Source: Chloroflexota bacterium (GTDB lineage Bacteria; Chloroflexota; Anaerolineae; Anaerolineales; DRMV01). From it: 15,257 nt of DNA. The stretch is taken from assembly GCA_013154225.1 (NCBI GenBank), contig JAADCW010000170.1, positions 1 to 15,257 on the forward strand. Direction: 5' to 3'. Positions within the stretch are counted from its first letter, which is position 1. The number at the start of each line of letters is the position of its first letter. Positions 14,245-15,257 of the stretch are shown in pieces. The notes below the pieces were generated by a model, which saw only the letters and a program-made list of their open reading frames with translations, was not told the DNA's origin and did no database searches. The position numbers and the translations under genes are program-made.

Positions 14245-15213
14245 GTGGTCGGTTTGGGTAATATGGTGACACCGCGCATTGAGCGCGACCTTGAAGCGCT
14301 CAATTACAGCCGTTTCATCATCAGCCCCTTGGAACGGGGCTACGGCGTCACCCTGGGGAATGCGCTGCGGCGTGTCTTGCTTTCCTCGCTGGAAGGCGCC
14401 GCGGTGACTTCGGTGCGGATTTCCAACGTCCTGCACGAGTTCAGCGCTATCCCCGGTGTGCGTGAAGACGTTTTGCAAATTAGCCTGCAACTGAAGCAGC
14501 TCCGCTTCAAGTTGCACGACGTGGATACCGCGCGCCTCTATCTGGAAGTGCGCGGGGAAGGGATTGTCACCGCTGCCGACATCATCGCCCCGCCAGAGGT
14601 AGAAATCGTCAACCCTGACCTCTACCTCTTTACCGTGGACGACCCCGACGCGACCTTGGAGATGGCCATGACGGTGGAGCGCGGCCGAGGCTACTCGCCC
14701 GCGGTGGAACGCAGCCGTCAACTCCCCATCGGCGAACTCGCGGTGGATGCCATCTTCACCCCGGTGCGCCGCGTCAACTGGGAAGTGGGCTCCGCCCGCG
14801 TGGGTCAGAGCACCAACTACGACAAACTGGTGCTGGAAATCTGGACCGATGAAACCATTACGCCCGAAGAGGCCCTCAAAACCGCCGCCCAGATTTTGGT
14901 AGCCCACTTTGGCTACATCGCGGGCGTGAGCGAAGAAGGCCTGAGCACCGTAGCCCCCGCGCCCAAAGAGAAATCCTGGCGCGCGGGCCTGACCAGCGAA
15001 ATGATGGAAACCCCGCTCGAAGAACTCGACCTTTCGGTGCGGGTGTTCAATTCCCTCAAGCGCGCGGGCGTGACCACGGTGGGCGAGGTGTTGGATTTGC
15101 TGGGCAAAGGCGAAGAAGCCATGCTCTCCATCCGAAACTTCGGTGAAAAGAGCCTGGATGAACTTTTGACCAAAATGCGCGAAAAAGGCTTCCTTCCGGA
15201 AGACGAGGAATAA
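14245..15213 (+). CDS. rpoA: DNA-directed RNA polymerase subunit alpha
   Basis: This 322-residue protein is the alpha subunit, whose dimer nucleates RNA polymerase assembly. The N-terminal domain (about residues 8-235) has SPLERGYGVTLGNALRRVLLSSLEG (28-51), with the assembly-critical RR at 42-43, and VNWEVGSARVGQSTNYDKLVLEIWTD. A flexible linker (about 236-256) leads to the C-terminal domain, with R266 and N269 (LSVRVFNSLKRAG) and IRNFGEKSLDEL, equivalent to the E. coli residues that bind UP elements. The start is GTG with AAGGGGTG 4 bases upstream; ATG 14263 is an alternative that would drop six residues. An intact CTD implies normal alpha-dependent activation. Confidence 0.98.
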   Translation: MVGLGNMVTPRIERDLEALNYSRFIISPLERGYGVTLGNALRRVLLSSLEGAAVTSVRISNVLHEFSAIPGVREDVLQISLQLKQLRFKLHDVDTARLYLEVRGEGIVTAADIIAPPEVEIVNPDLYLFTVDDPDATLEMAMTVERGRGYSPAVERSRQLPIGELAVDAIFTPVRRVNWEVGSARVGQSTNYDKLVLEIWTDETITPEEALKTAAQILVAHFGYIAGVSEEGLSTVAPAPKEKSWRAGLTSEMMETPLEELDLSVRVFNSLKRAGVTTVGEVLDLLGKGEEAMLSIRNFGEKSLDELLTKMREKGFLPEDEE

Positions 15214-15234
15214 GCGCATCACGGAGTGAGAACT

Positions 15235-15257
15235 ATGCGACACAAAGTTGCCGGTAA
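15235..15257 (+). CDS. rplQ: 50S ribosomal protein L17 (bL17), N-terminal start (partial)
   Basis: The window ends seven complete codons into this gene: MRHKVAG, the standard L17 opening. Its position directly after rpoA, 21 bases downstream with ACGGAGTGA as ribosome binding site, is the invariant place for rplQ in the alpha operon. Length, and whether the rest is intact, cannot be judged from the window. Confidence 0.9.

Noticed and set aside
12823..15243. 806-codon open frame on the minus strand across rpsM-rpoA
   Set aside because: It lies antisense to five well-conserved genes. Long antisense frames arise from codon bias in GC-rich genes. The translation is His-, Gly- and Ala-rich with no recognisable domain.

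Overview
The window is one uninterrupted bacterial ribosomal-protein supercluster (tuf / S10 / spc / alpha operons), with every gene on the + strand. The gene order is tuf(end)-rpsJ // rplC-rplD-rplW-rplB-rpsS-rplV-rpsC-rplP-rpmC-rpsQ-rplN-rplX-rplE-rpsN(Z)-rpsH-rplF-rplR-rpsE-rpmD-rplO-secY-adk-map // rpmJ-rpsM-rpsK-rpsD-rpoA-rplQ(start). Protein sequences, the zinc (C+) type of S14, S4, L24 and L36, and adk-map behind secY point to a moderately GC-rich, non-proteobacterial lineage. My best guess is Chloroflexota (Anaerolineae-like), but this rests on general resemblance and was not checked by any search.

Region 1 (1-408) is the end of EF-Tu followed directly by S10, as at the tail of a str-type operon. 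Region 2 (409-731) is 323 bases with no credible gene, placed between rpsJ and rplC where these genes normally sit close together. It is the least ordinary part of the window. It contains a good sigma70-type promoter (TAGACA, 17-base spacer, TAGAAT) and, just downstream, sequence that can be folded by hand into one nested, multi-branched RNA of about 250-270 nt, including an uninterrupted 17-bp hairpin. The structure ends just before the rplC ribosome binding site. I recognise no known RNA family in it. It is a candidate new cis-regulatory leader for the S10 operon, or a small RNA gene embedded there.

Region 3 (732-12450) is the S10-spc block: 20 ribosomal proteins, then the translocon pore SecY, adenylate kinase and methionine aminopeptidase. 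Genes are separated by 0-71 bases or overlap (ATGA overlaps at rplP/rpmC, rpmC/rpsQ, rpsQ/rplN and adk/map; 1 nt at rplW/rplB; 8 nt at rpsE/rpmD), so translational coupling is likely. Region 4 (12451-15257) is the alpha operon. It is preceded by a second clear promoter with an extended -10 (TGGTATAAT). infA, which often lies between map and rpmJ, is absent here.

Together the genes supply much of the 50S and 30S core, the alpha subunit that nucleates RNA polymerase assembly, the channel through which ribosomes deliver membrane and secreted proteins, and the enzyme that trims their initiator methionine. The coding content is ordinary. Interest lies in the two promoters that split the cluster into three transcription units, the structured rpsJ-rplC spacer, the missing infA, and residue-level oddities in SecY and Adk. 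I saw no mobile elements, CRISPR arrays, tRNA or rRNA genes.
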